Origin: a virus
Virus record (IMG/VR): IMGVR_UViG_3300044826_000111
Coordinates: 1 to 39,898 of that record
Strand: one strand, 5' to 3'
Length of the DNA: 39,898 nt
The translations under genes were made by a program, and so were the position numbers. The notes under the pieces are model-generated. The model was not told where the DNA came from. It saw only the letters and a program-made list of their open reading frames with translations, and made no database searches. Each line of letters opens with the position of its first letter. Position 1 is the stretch's first letter. This document shows positions 1-7,895 of the stretch, one piece after another.

Positions 1-127
1 CTGTTTAGGAGGATTAAATGCTTCCATTTCATCAAGGAGATCCTCTTTGTACGCTGCCCATAATTTTGCTGTTTCAAGTGTAGAAAAGGTTTGACATATT
101 GTTATTCTATTTCTAGAAATCTTAACA
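1..127. repeat. Terminal direct repeat, left copy (circular join)
   Basis: These 127 bases are identical to the last 127 bases of the window (39772-39898). A reading frame continues smoothly across the join. The simplest reading is a circular assembly with a k-mer-sized overlap rather than a biological terminal repeat: 127 is the usual largest k-mer of common assemblers. The unit genome is then 39,771 bp. Confidence 0.95.
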
Positions 128-162
128 CCAAATCTACCCTTACGTTCTCTAATTGTTGCCAA
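1..162 (-). CDS. Integrase-like DNA-binding protein, N-terminal part (continues at 39771-39397)
   Basis: This is the first third of a gene cut by the contig ends. It starts at TTG 162, with an AAGGAG Shine-Dalgarno 8 nt upstream (171-176), and overlaps the helicase stop by 14 nt. The opening MATIRERKGRFGVKISR, followed by QTFSTLETAKLWA, is typical of the small three-stranded-sheet arm-binding domain at the start of phage tyrosine recombinases. Joined to the right-hand end, the protein is 178 residues, far shorter than a 350-400 residue integrase. It should bind DNA, but I see no catalytic domain (see the 39397-39898 entry). Confidence 0.75.
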   Translation of the reverse strand, partial: MATIRERKGRFGVKISRNRITICQTFSTLETAKLWAAYKEDLLDEMEAFNPPKQ

Positions 163-1477
163 AATATTTACTCCTTAATCTATTTTTCCATAAAAGAAAC
201 CCAGCTTCTAAATATCTAATCGGATTAAAATAAATAATGTTTAATCTATCAAGTTCTGCTAACTGTGCACTTGTAGCCTCTAGCTGCTCTATATATGGCT
301 TTTCAAAATCAAAGATAGAAACTTCTTCGATTTCTGTCTCTAAGTTATCTACATCTAGAGAAACAAGAGTCTTTGTAAGTCGAGTCAGGGTTATTCCATT
401 TTCATAATCCCTAAACAGATCCAAGTCTTGCTTACCAAATACATTAAAAGTGCAGATGTTGTGTACATTATCGGTGAGCTCATAGATAGAGCAAATGGTC
501 TTACCTGGATGATTTCTAAGGCCTCTTCCAATCATTTGACAATACAAAGGCTTAGATTTTGTAGGCCTAGCGATAATCATGGCTTCAATGCTGGATTCAT
601 CAAATCCTTCTGTGAGCAACTGGCAATTAGTTATGATATCAATAGTGCCATCTTTAAATTCTTTTAGGATGGCTTTCCTAACAGGATACTCAAGTCCACC
701 ATGAATAGATTTGGCTTTATAGCCCAGATCCTGAAAGGTTTTTGCTAAAGATTGTGCATGGATAACAGAGACACAGAAAACTATAGTTTTTTTATTTATG
801 CAATTTTCTAAATAACATTTAGTCACAAGTGCGTTTCTCGATGGATTATCTAATTCCTTAAGGGAAATTGGCATAAAGTCCCCACTCGACAGCTTCCTAT
901 TCTCAAACTTCTGACCCGTTTTTATGCGAAAACATTCCGCATCACAAAGATGACCTTCTTGAATCAACTCAGCAACATTTTTCTCGTACGTTAATTTACC
1001 AAATATCTCAAGCAGGCTTTTTTGATCATGCCTCTCAGGAGTAGCTGTGACACCTAATATCTTAATATCTGGGCATGCTTTAGAAAATCGTTTGATAAAT
1101 GCTTTATAAGAATGACTTTGAGAATGATGCGCTTCATCTATAACAATCAAGTCTAGGTTCTTGCTTATCAAATACTCTATAGTGGTATCGAAATTTAAAC
1201 TTGCTGCAGTGACAATATAATGGTCGGCGTCTTTCCATGTATTGCCTTTTCTAGCATAAACATTGTCAATAAAATCAACGCTAGACTCTTCAACTTGCTC
1301 AAGTAATTCACGAGAAGGAACAACTATCAGTGAGCTTTTAACGTACTGTGATATGTAGGACAAGAAAATAAAGGTCTTTCCTCCGCCTGTAGGTATCTGA
1401 ATAAGCTGACGGTTATTTTTGTTAAAATGATCCTTGATCTTAAGGACGCATTCCTCTTGATAATTTCTGAGCTTCAA
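149..1477 (-). CDS. SF2 DEAH-box helicase (type III restriction Res-like)
   Basis: ATP-dependent superfamily 2 helicase of about 442 residues. Visible motifs: an N-terminal RNYQ Q-like motif, Walker A PTGGGKT (residues 29-35 from the start chosen here), DEAHH for motif II, TATPER for motif III, and a C-terminal QMIGRGLRN motif VI. Such helicases in phages act in replication, recombination or DNA repair. The frame extends to a GTG at 1522, but that codon has no ribosome-binding site and lies upstream of the predicted -10. TTG 1477 has AGGTGAA at 1481-1487, so I take it as the start. It is the first gene of the leftward operon that wraps the join, and it overlaps the integrase-like gene by 14 nt. 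Confidence 0.9.
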   Translation of the reverse strand: MKLRNYQEECVLKIKDHFNKNNRQLIQIPTGGGKTFIFLSYISQYVKSSLIVVPSRELLEQVEESSVDFIDNVYARKGNTWKDADHYIVTAASLNFDTTIEYLISKNLDLIVIDEAHHSQSHSYKAFIKRFSKACPDIKILGVTATPERHDQKSLLEIFGKLTYEKNVAELIQEGHLCDAECFRIKTGQKFENRKLSSGDFMPISLKELDNPSRNALVTKCYLENCINKKTIVFCVSVIHAQSLAKTFQDLGYKAKSIHGGLEYPVRKAILKEFKDGTIDIITNCQLLTEGFDESSIEAMIIARPTKSKPLYCQMIGRGLRNHPGKTICSIYELTDNVHNICTFNVFGKQDLDLFRDYENGITLTRLTKTLVSLDVDNLETEIEEVSIFDFEKPYIEQLEATSAQLAELDRLNIIYFNPIRYLEAGFLLWKNRLRSKYFGNN

Positions 1478-1505
1478 CACTTCACCTGTGGTATAATTGT
1501 GTATA

Positions 1506-1535
1506 ACTATAAACACCAACACGCATTAACCACAA
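1506..1535 (-). promoter_or_regulatory. Leftward promoter for the helicase operon
   Basis: On the minus strand TTGTGG (1535-1530) is followed after 18 nt by TATAGT (1511-1506). Transcription would start near 1499, giving a short leader with AGGTGAA before the TTG start at 1477. The -35 is weak. No exact copy of the 14-bp operator lies here, although related GTATAA/TTATAC half-sites are present at 1490-1511. Confidence 0.45.
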
Positions 1536-1543
1536 GATGTAAT

Positions 1544-1572
1544 TTGTTTTTTCTTGTGTAAATCTATAAGAT
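1544..1572 (+). promoter_or_regulatory. Possible rightward promoter for the virion operon
   Basis: TTGTTT (1544-1549), a 17-nt spacer and TAAGAT (1567-1572) lie just ahead of the rightward block that starts at 1618. The hexamers match consensus only in part. The region is the divergent control region between the helicase operon and the structural operon. Confidence 0.35.
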
Positions 1573-1575
1573 GGT

Positions 1576-1589
1576 ATTTACTAGTAAAT
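1576..1589. promoter_or_regulatory. 14-bp perfect palindrome in the virion-operon leader
   Basis: ATTTACTAGTAAAT is its own reverse complement. It lies just after the candidate -10 box and 28 nt before the first start codon of the virion operon, where an operator would sit. It differs from the GTATAA-type operator found elsewhere in the genome, so it would need a different regulator. Function is inferred from position only. Confidence 0.4.
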
Positions 1590-1617
1590 TACAGTAACAC
1601 CAACCCCAAGGAGCCAT

Positions 1618-1707
1618 ATGCTTAATCAAGCCACAGGCATGCCGAAGCCAGGTCAACCATCACTTCCAAAACCTAAAGGCGCTCCAGGCGCATCACGAGG
1701 CCGCTAA
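1618..1707 (+). CDS. Pro/Gly-rich 29-residue peptide
   Basis: First gene of the virion operon. ATG 1618 follows a good AAGGAG at 1609-1613. The 29 residues hold six prolines and five glycines and end in a basic ASRGR tail. Its stop overlaps the next start (TAATG). No family is recognised. The strong ribosome-binding site and the tight junction support real coding; function is unknown. Confidence 0.6.
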   Translation: MLNQATGMPKPGQPSLPKPKGAPGASRGR

Positions 1708-1895
1708 TGAGCTTTAACTTTCACGATCAGGGCTTTATAGCCTCAGACTCATATTCACGCAACCTAGACCGCCGTGTTGCTATGGATGAGCATCCATATG
1801 GCTATGAGGGTGAAGTTCCTCCTGCTGGCTACCAGAATACCGCTATGGTTAAGCATTATGAAAATGCTAAAGAGAAGAAGCAGAGGGATCTATGA
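1707..1895 (+). CDS. Hypothetical 62-residue virion-operon protein
   Basis: Small hydrophilic protein, rich in Tyr, Asp and Glu, with no membrane segment or recognisable motif. It is coupled to the preceding peptide by a TAATG overlap. It lies ahead of the scaffold and capsid genes, where portal-adjacent podoviruses often carry small unknown structural or assembly proteins. Confidence 0.65.
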   Translation: MSFNFHDQGFIASDSYSRNLDRRVAMDEHPYGYEGEVPPAGYQNTAMVKHYENAKEKKQRDL

Positions 1896-1899
1896 AGCA

Positions 1900-2166
1900 A
1901 TGGCATATAACAAACATGAAGGCTATTACGAAGATGATCCTTGCTATTGTTCTAGTCCAGGGTTTTTCAATGATGGCTCAAAAGTTTGTTGGAATTGCGG
2001 TAGGAGTAATCTTATGAAGCCCAAAGGCGACTACGCGACTATAGAGAACTTCAAGACTAAGCCTAAGCTTGGCAATGACCCACACTTACACGGCAAGACT
2101 TCCGTGGATAACGCAGGTGGGGCAAACCCTCCTAGCATAAATCCTTCAAAAAAGAAGAAGAGGTAA
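1900..2166 (+). CDS. Hypothetical 88-residue protein with a Cys cluster
   Basis: It begins MAYNKHEGYYEDDP and carries CYC near residue 16 and CWNCG near residue 31, an arrangement that could bind one zinc ion. It ends in a strongly basic KKKKR tail. The frame is open further upstream (to 1774), but that part is antisense-free shadow of the previous gene. An AGAGGG stands at 1882-1887. A second ATG at 1892, in another frame, gives only a 41-residue hydrophobic peptide. Confidence 0.6.
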   Translation: MAYNKHEGYYEDDPCYCSSPGFFNDGSKVCWNCGRSNLMKPKGDYATIENFKTKPKLGNDPHLHGKTSVDNAGGANPPSINPSKKKKR

Positions 2167-2168
2167 TT

Positions 2169-2396
2169 ATGAAAGAAATGAAATCAGCTCACTACGAGCA
2201 TGGTACAGATAAGCCAATGAAACGCTCATCAGCTGGTCGTCCAGTAGGTCTATATGGCTGCGATGATTTTAAGTCAGATTCTATGGATCAGGCTTATGGC
2301 CAAGCAGGTATGGAAGGATGCAAGAAAGATATGGGTAAAATCCATTCTCAGCACCTTCATTCATATTCAGATGACTGCTCAGCAATGAAAGGATAA
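2169..2396 (+). CDS. Hypothetical 75-residue protein
   Basis: A His-, Lys-, Gly- and Met-rich small protein (MKEMKSAHYEHG at the start, four histidines near the end). It starts 2 nt after the preceding stop and ends 2 nt before the next start. It has no membrane segment and no recognised domain. The tight spacing places it in the virion operon. Confidence 0.65.
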   Translation: MKEMKSAHYEHGTDKPMKRSSAGRPVGLYGCDDFKSDSMDQAYGQAGMEGCKKDMGKIHSQHLHSYSDDCSAMKG

Positions 2397-2398
2397 AC

Positions 2399-2803
2399 AT
2401 GACTGAAGAACTTGGTCCGGTCAGAGACCAGATGGCACAAGATTGCTGGGATATTGCATATGGTATTGCAAAAGACCGAAGCCATGATCCTAAGCCTTTT
2501 TACATCCTATACTCAGCTAAGGTAGACCCTAAGCTATCAGGAGCTGATGCGTGGGGTAAACGTGTAGCTGGTGGCATACGACAGTCATTTAGGCTCTCAT
2601 ATGACAGACCGCCCTTTGTTCTAGGCATGTTAGTGTGGTACGTAGAAGGTCCTAAGGGTTTATTCCAATTTATCCCCGAGCTTTCTAGTCCACCAGATAT
2701 CCCTATTGATCCATCGTTACTATCAAGAGATAGTTGCGATACATCACTAGGTTTAGCTGAAAAAGCAAAAGAAATGAGTAAGTCAATGCCGCTAATTAGT
2801 TAG
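2399..2803 (+). CDS. Hypothetical 134-residue protein upstream of the scaffold
   Basis: A globular-looking protein with aromatic and proline-rich stretches (SYDRPPFVLGMLVWYVEG near residues 76-93) and a Ser-rich, hydrophilic tail. I do not recognise the family. Its position immediately ahead of scaffold and capsid makes a head-assembly role plausible. A 59-nt gap to the scaffold follows, with a short GAGT/ACTC hairpin around 2840-2853. Confidence 0.65.
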   Translation: MTEELGPVRDQMAQDCWDIAYGIAKDRSHDPKPFYILYSAKVDPKLSGADAWGKRVAGGIRQSFRLSYDRPPFVLGMLVWYVEGPKGLFQFIPELSSPPDIPIDPSLLSRDSCDTSLGLAEKAKEMSKSMPLIS

Positions 2804-2862
2804 TGGCGCATAGCAAACTATTAACGGGCGTAAACCGAGTGTCGCCGACTCTTTAGGAAACT

Positions 2863-3621
2863 ATGACAATATACGATCAAGACTACATGTCAGAACTAGA
2901 CATGCAGCAACAGAATATGCAGGGCGTAACAGATCCCGCCGCCGGGGGTCAGGTAGCTACTCCTCAAGAAGCCGAAGTTCCTAAAGAAGAAGTTGTTCAG
3001 GACGTTGAACCTGTGCAGCCAGATTCTGATAAAGAGTATAACTTCCGAGCATTACGAGAGGAACTAGCACAAATTAAAGAAGATCGGGATCGCCTACGTG
3101 GTGACTTCGAAGATCTTCGCCGCAATCAAGTGCAACGTCAACCTGAGCCGCCTCGTAAGCGAGCAATAGATGATATCAACTCTGATGATCTCATCACAGG
3201 GGCACAATTAAAAGCAGCCATGGCAGAGCGTGAAGCTGAGTACCAACTCATGCTTGGAGAGCTTCAGGTAAAAGCGCAGAACCCCGACTACGACGAGGTA
3301 ACAGCTAAGTATGGCGTACCTCTTATTGAAAAAGAACCTGATCTTGCGCAAGGATTTTTAGCTTCCAATAACAAAGCTGCTTACCTATATAAGATAGGCA
3401 AGCTAGCGATGAATGCGGAACGAAGAGCAGAACCTGTTATGCAAGCTCCGCCACAGCAGTCTTCACAAACTGCTCAGCGTATAGTAGAAAACTCTAGAAA
3501 GCCCGGAACCTTATCCAACTCAGTTGGCGGCTCTGGTAACCTATCTAAAGCTGACTATTATGCAACGATGTCGGAAGCAGAATTCCAGGCCTTCATGAAT
3601 AAAAATCTGGAGCAGATCTAA
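2863..3621 (+). CDS. Scaffolding protein
   Basis: 252 residues, acidic at the N-terminus, then a long charged helix with coiled-coil character (about residues 58-95, rich in Glu, Arg and Leu), an unstructured Pro/Gln/Ser linker, and a C-terminal helix with EAEFQAFMNKNLEQI. This composition, and its place directly before the major capsid gene, are typical of phage capsid scaffolds, which direct coat assembly inside the procapsid and then leave. There is an AGGAAA ribosome-binding site. The assignment rests on composition and synteny, not on a conserved motif. Confidence 0.8.
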   Translation: MTIYDQDYMSELDMQQQNMQGVTDPAAGGQVATPQEAEVPKEEVVQDVEPVQPDSDKEYNFRALREELAQIKEDRDRLRGDFEDLRRNQVQRQPEPPRKRAIDDINSDDLITGAQLKAAMAEREAEYQLMLGELQVKAQNPDYDEVTAKYGVPLIEKEPDLAQGFLASNNKAAYLYKIGKLAMNAERRAEPVMQAPPQQSSQTAQRIVENSRKPGTLSNSVGGSGNLSKADYYATMSEAEFQAFMNKNLEQI

Positions 3622-3635
3622 CTTAAGAGTAGATC

Positions 3636-4820
3636 ATGGCAATTACAACATTAACGCAACTTCCTCCAGAAGTGCGTACCTATTTCGATAGAATGTTGCT
3701 AACACTTGCTCGCCCCTACTTCATTTACGACCTTTTCGCCCAAAAGAGACAAATTCCTCTCAATTCCGGCGATCAGATGGTATTTGCACGTTATGCGACA
3801 TTGTCAGCAGCAACTATCCCATTAACCGACGGACAAACTCCAGCCGGTTCTCAGTTATCACGTACAGACTTTAAAGCAGCAATCAGCTGGTACGGTGACT
3901 ACGTTACAATTTCCGACCAAGTACAATTCGTTGTACAAGACCGTGTATTGAACGAAGCTACCAAAGTGCTATCTCTACAACTTGGTTTAACTATCGATAC
4001 TCTTATTAGAGATATGATGGTTTCTACAGCATCTGTAGTAGCATGTACTCACGGCGTTAACGGCACAGTGCCTACTGAAATCACAGATACTGATATTCAG
4101 ACAGCAATTGTAGCTCTACGCCAAGGCAACGCACGGCTTATGACCAACCCGATGCCAGGTGAGAACAAGTTTGGTACAGCACCTGTACGTAGCTCATATT
4201 GGGGCTTTATGAGTGTAGACCTACAACAAGATCTAGAGAATGTAAGTTCCTTCATCTCTGTTGCTAACTACCCTAACCCAATGAACGCGCTTGAGGCCGA
4301 GTGGGGCTCAACACGTAACGTAAGATGGCTCCTAAACACTAACGGTTTTAGTGGTGGTGCGTCTGTAGGTGGTACATCTAGCCCAATTTACTCAAGCTTC
4401 ATCCTAGGCCAAGAGGCATATGGTGTTGTGAGACTTGGTGCTAAAGAAGCCGAGTTCATCGTGAAGCCATTAGGCGCTTCCGGTACTGCCGATCCGTTAA
4501 ATCAGCGTGGAACTGTTGGATACAAATATCCGTTTGCGACAAGGATAAACTTTAATGTCCTTATAAAATCCGAAGTAATTGACTTGAAAGCCCTACAGGG
4601 TGACAAGGCGCAAGCCGAAGATGAATATCTTCTTGCAGCGTGAACGACTAAGTCTTTGGACACCGAAAGGTGATGCGATAGTCTGAACACGGCGAATGAA
4701 TAAAGGCCGTGAGGTTGATCCGAAGAGGTTGGCCCGCCTAGATGTTTGTAGTCTAGGTCATAAAAGTAACAGAAATGATTGAATGACAACTGGATCACAC
4801 GCTTAATCTCAACAGTATAA
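3636..4820 (+). CDS. Major capsid protein (N4-gp56 family), split by a group I intron
   Basis: Coat subunit of the phage head. Exon 1 is 3636-4546 and exon 2 is 4778-4820. The first exon shows the N4-gp56-like pattern: YFDRMLLTLARPY at the N-terminus, a G-x-Q-M-V-F-A-R-Y strand, a DY(V)TISDQV loop, and GYKYPFATRI near the end. Read straight through, the frame stops after an unrelated Lys/Asp/Glu-rich tail (335 residues). Removing 4547-4777 restores ATRILNDNWITRLISTV and a 317-residue protein, a plausible ending for this family. GGAAGG for the next gene follows the exon 2 stop at once. Confidence 0.92.
4547..4777 (+). ncRNA. Group I self-splicing intron (231 nt) in the capsid gene
   Basis: P1 pairs exon AAGGAU (4541-4546) with GUCCUU (4557-4562), leaving the required U-G pair at the 5' splice site. 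P10 pairs AAU (4554-4556) with exon 2 AUU (4778-4780). P3 is GACUU (4581-4585) with AAGUC (4650-4654). P7 is GACUA (4646-4650) with UAGUC (4679-4683). P8 is CACC-GAAA-GGTG (4661-4672). P9 is CACGGC/GCCGTG (4688-4711), and a further stem is CCTAGA/TCTAGG (4737-4757). The intron ends in the terminal G at 4777. It carries no endonuclease gene. Confidence 0.9.
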
Positions 4821-4830
4821 GGAAGGTATT

Positions 4831-5601
4831 ATGGCTATTTATAGAACAGGTACATTTACCTTAACTTCTACTGCTGCTGCACAGACACTTAACCTAGGTT
4901 TTGTTCCTTCATATTTCACTATGCAGGATATCACTTTGGCTAGTACGTCTGGTCGGGGTGCTGAGGTTATATGGGATGCTGGTATGGCAGCTCTTGCTAC
5001 TCCTATCACCATTGCGCGATCAGTAGCAGCAGGCTCTATTACACAGAGTACGTTAACAACAACAGGTATTAGCGCTTTTCAAAGTACTGATGCTGATTTG
5101 TTCACACCTCAACAAGCACCTTATACAACTGTATCAGGTAACAAGGCTTATATCCTTGAAGGCACTAACCTAGTAATTACTGGAGTAAGCCAAGCGGCAC
5201 AAGCCGTTATTACAGCTACTCATAGTTTTACATCATCTGACTGGGGTGTAACTGTTGTATCGTTCCATGGAATTCCTGGAATGACGCAGTTAAATAATTT
5301 GTACGGAACTGTTGTAAGTTCAACTTCTACAACAAGTTTTACCGTAAATATTAACACCACTAACTTTACTGCTTATAGCAGTTCAGGGAAGACAGCTGGT
5401 GTGAACACAGGTTTTGCTAACGTGATTACTGGAGCTCCGGTGAACACGCTGTATAGCAACCAATTGTTGCCTACAGCAGAAGCTAACCTAGGTTATATCG
5501 GTATTACCATGGGTACAGGTATTTGGGCATTGGCTAACGTAGCTAACAGCGATGTTTGGTCTTACCAAGCATGGGCTCAAAGTCCAGTTACAGGTCCGTA
5601 A
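4831..5601 (+). CDS. Virion protein with an FCCH-like beta domain
   Basis: 256 residues, Thr-, Ser- and Ala-rich and beta-predicted, starting MAIYRTGTFTLT after a GGAAGG ribosome-binding site that follows the capsid stop by 1 nt. Residues about 122-190 contain a GMTQLNN loop with a TSFTVNINTTNF(T)AY strand, the pattern of the FCCH-like domain (named from ubiquitin-activating E1) often annotated in phage virion proteins. It is probably a head decoration or neck-associated protein. The exact role is inferred from position between capsid and adaptor. Confidence 0.7.
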   Translation: MAIYRTGTFTLTSTAAAQTLNLGFVPSYFTMQDITLASTSGRGAEVIWDAGMAALATPITIARSVAAGSITQSTLTTTGISAFQSTDADLFTPQQAPYTTVSGNKAYILEGTNLVITGVSQAAQAVITATHSFTSSDWGVTVVSFHGIPGMTQLNNLYGTVVSSTSTTSFTVNINTTNFTAYSSSGKTAGVNTGFANVITGAPVNTLYSNQLLPTAEANLGYIGITMGTGIWALANVANSDVWSYQAWAQSPVTGP

Positions 5602-5627
5602 TAATAATAGTACTTAAAACGTACAAA

Positions 5628-5643
5628 CCGGGGGCAACCCCGG
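5628..5643 (+). other. Intercistronic GC hairpin with GCAA tetraloop
   Basis: CCGGGG-GCAA-CCCCGG forms a perfect 6-bp GC stem closed by a GNRA tetraloop between the stop at 5601 and the GTG start at 5661. No run of U follows, so it is not a standard intrinsic terminator. It could stabilise or mark the end of the abundant capsid message, or cause partial termination. Confidence 0.55.
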
Positions 5644-5660
5644 GGATATTTGAGGTTTAA

Positions 5661-6032
5661 GTGGCAAGAAACTTAGCTGGAGCAACATTACCTGCCGGAA
5701 ATGGCGGCGTGACCTATCCATCGCCTGATGAATGGCCTATCACAGTCCATGCCGTAACAGGCATCACTAATGGTAGAAATCCTACAGTAACAGCTCCAGG
5801 CCATGGAATCACTTTATCTTCACAGCAATCAACGCCACAAGTTGATTTTAGCCAAGTCAAGGGCATGCACCAGATCAACGGTCAATTCGCTTACGTCACA
5901 AGTGTGATAAGTTCAAGCCAGTTTACCATTGCTTTGGACACGTCTAACTATTCAGCCTATATAAGCGGGGGCTTTATTAACGTGCTGGTAAGTCCAGCGC
6001 CGATAGATCCGCTAACAAACACTTACCCATAG
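5661..6032 (+). CDS. Small virion protein with an FCCH-like domain
   Basis: 123 residues starting at GTG 5661, with GAGG 8-11 nt upstream. It repeats the FCCH-like pattern of the preceding gene: VTAPGHGI, then VKGMHQINGQFAYV, then SSQFTIALDTSNYSAYISGG. This suggests the two neighbours share a duplicated or shuffled beta domain. It is probably a minor virion protein at the head or neck. Confidence 0.65.
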   Translation: MARNLAGATLPAGNGGVTYPSPDEWPITVHAVTGITNGRNPTVTAPGHGITLSSQQSTPQVDFSQVKGMHQINGQFAYVTSVISSSQFTIALDTSNYSAYISGGFINVLVSPAPIDPLTNTYP

Positions 6033-6040
6033 GAGGCATT

Positions 6041-6454
6041 ATGCCAAGAGGTATTCCAAATCATAAAAAGCTAAACAATCAATCACAAGAAGTAGTTAAC
6101 AAAAACTTCCTCGAAGAATATCCAGATACATTGCCTGTAGAAAACCAAATCTACATGACTACTGAAATGCCAAAAGAAGAACGTGTAGTTTTCGTAAACA
6201 ACAGAGACCCAGGTTGTGCTTTGTACTTTCACTATAGCTCTAAAACACATCCACTCAAGCAATACACACTTATGCATGGCTTAGAGTATGACCTACCTGT
6301 TGAAGTGATTAAGCATCTTGAAGGACAGAATGACTATGACCGTTATTCATGCCATTCTAGATTGTATTCATCACGTACAAACTATGAAGGAAACCCAGAG
6401 AATTATGTGTCTGGATATAAGTCATATTTCCAATGCAGGTCTGTCAGAAAGTAA
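6041..6454 (+). CDS. Conserved hypothetical virion-cluster protein
   Basis: 137 residues, hydrophilic, starting MPRGIPNHKK after GGAGG. The middle reads as a compact beta domain (ERVVFVNNRDPGCALYFHY, then LMHGLEYDLPVEVIKHLEG), and the C-terminus is basic with Tyr and Arg. It sits between the FCCH-like proteins and the head-tail adaptor. No function can be assigned from sequence alone. Confidence 0.65.
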   Translation: MPRGIPNHKKLNNQSQEVVNKNFLEEYPDTLPVENQIYMTTEMPKEERVVFVNNRDPGCALYFHYSSKTHPLKQYTLMHGLEYDLPVEVIKHLEGQNDYDRYSCHSRLYSSRTNYEGNPENYVSGYKSYFQCRSVRK

Positions 6455-6475
6455 TAATTTTAAGGATAAAGCAAC

Positions 6476-7384
6476 ATGTCAATACCTGCTTCAAGCTGGA
6501 CAGCCAATGATATACTAAATAAAGTGCGTAATATTACGGCTACGCCCATTAGTAGTACAGGCTCTAGCGCGCTTAGTAATAATCAGATTTATGATTATAT
6601 AAACAAATATTACGCGTTTCAGATGCCTTTCGAGCTGAAGGAGCAGGTAAATCTTCAGCCTTATAACTTCACAACAGTGGCAAATCAGGATGTTTATACT
6701 GTCTCGACAGCATTTCAGACTGATGAGCCTATGTGTTATGCAAACGGTTATCCACTTGTCTTTTACCAAGATAGAGATGTATTTTACCAAGACTGGCCAC
6801 AGCAATATACCCAAGATCAAGTAGCATCTGCTGGTGGGGTATCTGCAACGTTTACAGGTACCACACAAGCGTCACCTATAATACAAGGTACTTACTATAT
6901 CACTGATGGAACACAAGTCGCATTTGACAAAAGCGATGGGATTATTTATCAAACTATTGCTGGTGTGGATACTGCTGTAGGTACGTTAAATTACCTATCA
7001 GGTGCCTTCAGCGTTACATTTAACACAATACCGACAGCCGGTTTGTTGATTTATGATAACTACCAAGCCTATCAGCCAGCAAGACCGCAAGGCGTGTTAT
7101 TCTATAATTCAAGGCTAACCTTCCGCCCAATCCCCGATCAGGTATATCAGATCACACTTCAGGGATTCGTTACCCAGGTTCAGTTTGCCGCAACGACAGA
7201 TACGCCAGTATACACAGAATGGGGCGAACTTATTGCCATGGGGGCAGCGCTAGATATCTTCATGGATAGAGGTGATCTTGGTGCATATAACAACTATTAT
7301 CCATTATTAAAGCGTTATGAAAACATCGCGTTAGCAAGATATGTTCAACAATTTAGTGATGCCCAGAGTGTACCCAGGTTCTAA
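6476..7384 (+). CDS. Head-tail adaptor / connector protein
   Basis: 302 residues. The N-terminal part (WTANDILNKVRNITAT, then IYDYINKYYAFQMPFEL) is helical and like podovirus gp4-type or tail-tubular-A-type adaptors that dock below the portal. A beta-rich insertion follows (about 120-190). The C-terminal half (QARPQGVLFYNSRLTFRPIP-like strands, then GAALDIFMDRGDLGAY) is again helical. Its place upstream of the stabilisation protein supports a neck function: linking portal to tail after packaging. Confidence 0.7.
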   Translation: MSIPASSWTANDILNKVRNITATPISSTGSSALSNNQIYDYINKYYAFQMPFELKEQVNLQPYNFTTVANQDVYTVSTAFQTDEPMCYANGYPLVFYQDRDVFYQDWPQQYTQDQVASAGGVSATFTGTTQASPIIQGTYYITDGTQVAFDKSDGIIYQTIAGVDTAVGTLNYLSGAFSVTFNTIPTAGLLIYDNYQAYQPARPQGVLFYNSRLTFRPIPDQVYQITLQGFVTQVQFAATTDTPVYTEWGELIAMGAALDIFMDRGDLGAYNNYYPLLKRYENIALARYVQQFSDAQSVPRF

Positions 7385-7385
7385 A

Positions 7386-7895
7386 ATGAAATGTTTACAA
7401 TGTGAGAAAGAAATATTAGATCCGAAATTTCAGAAATATTGTTCTGTTCTTTGTAGAATATACTATAATTCTAAAGAAGTGGCTTCTGGATGTAGGGAAT
7501 GGACTTCAGTAAAATCTAAAGGATACGGAAAAATTTTCATAAATGGAAGAAGCCCAATTGTACATAGACTTTTATGGGAAATAACTCATAACTGCAAACT
7601 TCCTAAGGAAATGAAAGTTTGTCATAAATGTGATAATCGAGCTTGTATAAACATGGATCATCTTTTCTTAGGCACACAAAGTGAAAATATGCTGGATTGC
7701 GTGCGAAAAGGACGAAATCAAGATGTTTCGGGAGAGAAAAATGGTTATGCTAAGCTAAATTGGGAAAAAGTATATGAAATAAGAGAAAAATATAAAAACG
7801 GCATTCCCAAACAGGAAATAGCAAATCAATATGGAGTAACCTATATGACAATAACGCATATAACACGCAACAAAACCTGGAGACAATCACCATGA
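7386..7895 (+). CDS. HNH homing endonuclease with C-terminal HTH
   Basis: 169 residues from ATG 7386. The frame also opens at ATG 7341 inside the adaptor gene, but residue 16 of that form is this start. Order: CxxC (MKCLQCEK) and CSVLC, the HNH core with HRLLWEITHNCKLP, VCHKCDNRACINMDHLFLGT (HNH_3 type), then a DNA-binding tail WEKVYEIREKYKNGIPKQEI with an HTH-like ANQYGVTYMTITHI. It cuts DNA to promote its own spread. It sits freestanding between two structural genes and overlaps the next start (ATGA), so the insertion broke neither neighbour. Confidence 0.88.
   Translation: MKCLQCEKEILDPKFQKYCSVLCRIYYNSKEVASGCREWTSVKSKGYGKIFINGRSPIVHRLLWEITHNCKLPKEMKVCHKCDNRACINMDHLFLGTQSENMLDCVRKGRNQDVSGEKNGYAKLNWEKVYEIREKYKNGIPKQEIANQYGVTYMTITHITRNKTWRQSP

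Noticed and set aside
1-127. A biological direct terminal repeat as in T7-like phages
   Set aside because: The length equals a standard assembler k-mer and a gene crosses the join. Without depth data I prefer an assembly overlap.
1774-1899. Upstream extension of the gene at 1900
   Set aside because: It is the out-of-frame shadow of the 62-residue gene, with no ribosome-binding site.
1892-2017. 41-residue hydrophobic frame starting at an ATGA overlap with AGAGGG upstream
   Set aside because: It lies in another frame over the 88-residue Cys-containing gene, whose composition is more protein-like. The hydrophobicity may be accidental, although the start context is good.
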